Below are positions 4,973 through 5,063 of a stretch of 5,063 nucleotides of DNA, in pieces. The notes below the pieces were generated by a model that had not been told where the DNA came from, made no database searches, and saw only the letters and a program-made list of their open reading frames with translations. Positions within the stretch are counted from its first letter, which is position 1. Each line of letters starts with the position of its first letter. Origin of the DNA: an uncultured Collinsella sp. (GTDB lineage Bacteria > Actinomycetota > Coriobacteriia > Coriobacteriales > Coriobacteriaceae); NCBI GenBank assembly GCA_937989795.1, contig CALKBB010000011.1:1-5063 (forward strand), written 5' to 3'. The translations under genes were made by a program, and so were the position numbers.

Positions 4973-5063
4973 ATGGGTACGGTGAGAAACGCACGCGTCA
5001 ACCAGGGAGGCCCCAAGTGCGCCGGCATCGTCGGCCTTGGCCTCATCGGCGGCTCCATTGCAA
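4973..5063 (+). CDS. tyrA: Prephenate dehydrogenase, N-terminal fragment (3' end outside window)
   Basis: Only 30 codons are visible and the frame is open to the window edge. Residues 18-30 (GIVGLGLIGGSIA) are the first strand and glycine-rich loop of an NAD(P)-binding Rossmann fold, in the GLGLIGGS form typical of prephenate and arogenate dehydrogenases. These oxidatively decarboxylate prephenate to 4-hydroxyphenylpyruvate on the way to tyrosine. Start in the third base after aroF and the shared pathway support the call strongly. ATG 4973 is chosen for its well-placed GGAG; the 16 residues before the fold are a normal short lead. Other Rossmann dehydrogenases could share this motif, and the catalytic region is not visible. 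Confidence 0.85.
   Translation, partial: MGTVRNARVNQGGPKCAGIVGLGLIGGSIA

Noticed and set aside
4653..4985. Plus-strand open frame overlapping the aroF end
   Set aside because: It is a frame shadow of aroF, rich in Pro, Thr, Ser and Arg, with no ribosome site.
5006..5020. GGGAGG followed by GTG as an alternative tyrA start
   Set aside because: The GTG is out of frame with the Rossmann motif, and its own frame encodes nothing recognisable. ATG 4973 is in frame with a good site.

Overview
The window is GC-rich and reads as one densely coded stretch of a bacterial chromosome. The high GC, the GC-rich third codon positions, the mix of ATG and GTG starts and the protein types suggest a high-GC actinobacterium. 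My best guess is the Coriobacteriia (Collinsella-like). That is recognition from memory, not a database match.

Layout. Positions 1-3742 are read on the minus strand. In transcription order they are a tRNA-Arg(CCG) with its own promoter and intrinsic terminator (3621-3783), a P-type cation-transporting ATPase (851-3601), and the 5' part of a gene for a membrane protein with an N-terminal double zinc ribbon (732 down to the window edge). The ATPase start codons lie only a few bases past a TATACT box that directly follows the tRNA terminator, so a leaderless or nearly leaderless mRNA is possible. The zinc-ribbon gene has an extended -10 and a Shine-Dalgarno site of its own in the 118-base gap after the ATPase.

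Positions 3947-5063 are read on the plus strand. They hold a complete type I-beta DAHP synthase (aroF), the entry step of the shikimate pathway, and three bases later the start of a prephenate dehydrogenase gene (tyrA), cut by the window edge. The tyrA ribosome site lies inside the last aroF codons. Together they form the head of an aromatic amino acid operon: one enzyme commits carbon to chorismate and the next directs prephenate towards tyrosine.

The divergent gap (3743-3946) is the most interesting part. Besides the tRNA promoter it holds two inverted repeats, a candidate -10 box for aroF, and a 9-bp GC-rich hairpin with a T-run that looks like an intrinsic terminator just before the aroF ribosome site. 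No plus-strand gene lies upstream that would need terminating, so this is a candidate attenuator for the operon. I see no CRISPR array, mobile element or phage gene, and no wholly new system. The regulatory leader and the strongly basic ATPase tail are the points worth a second look.
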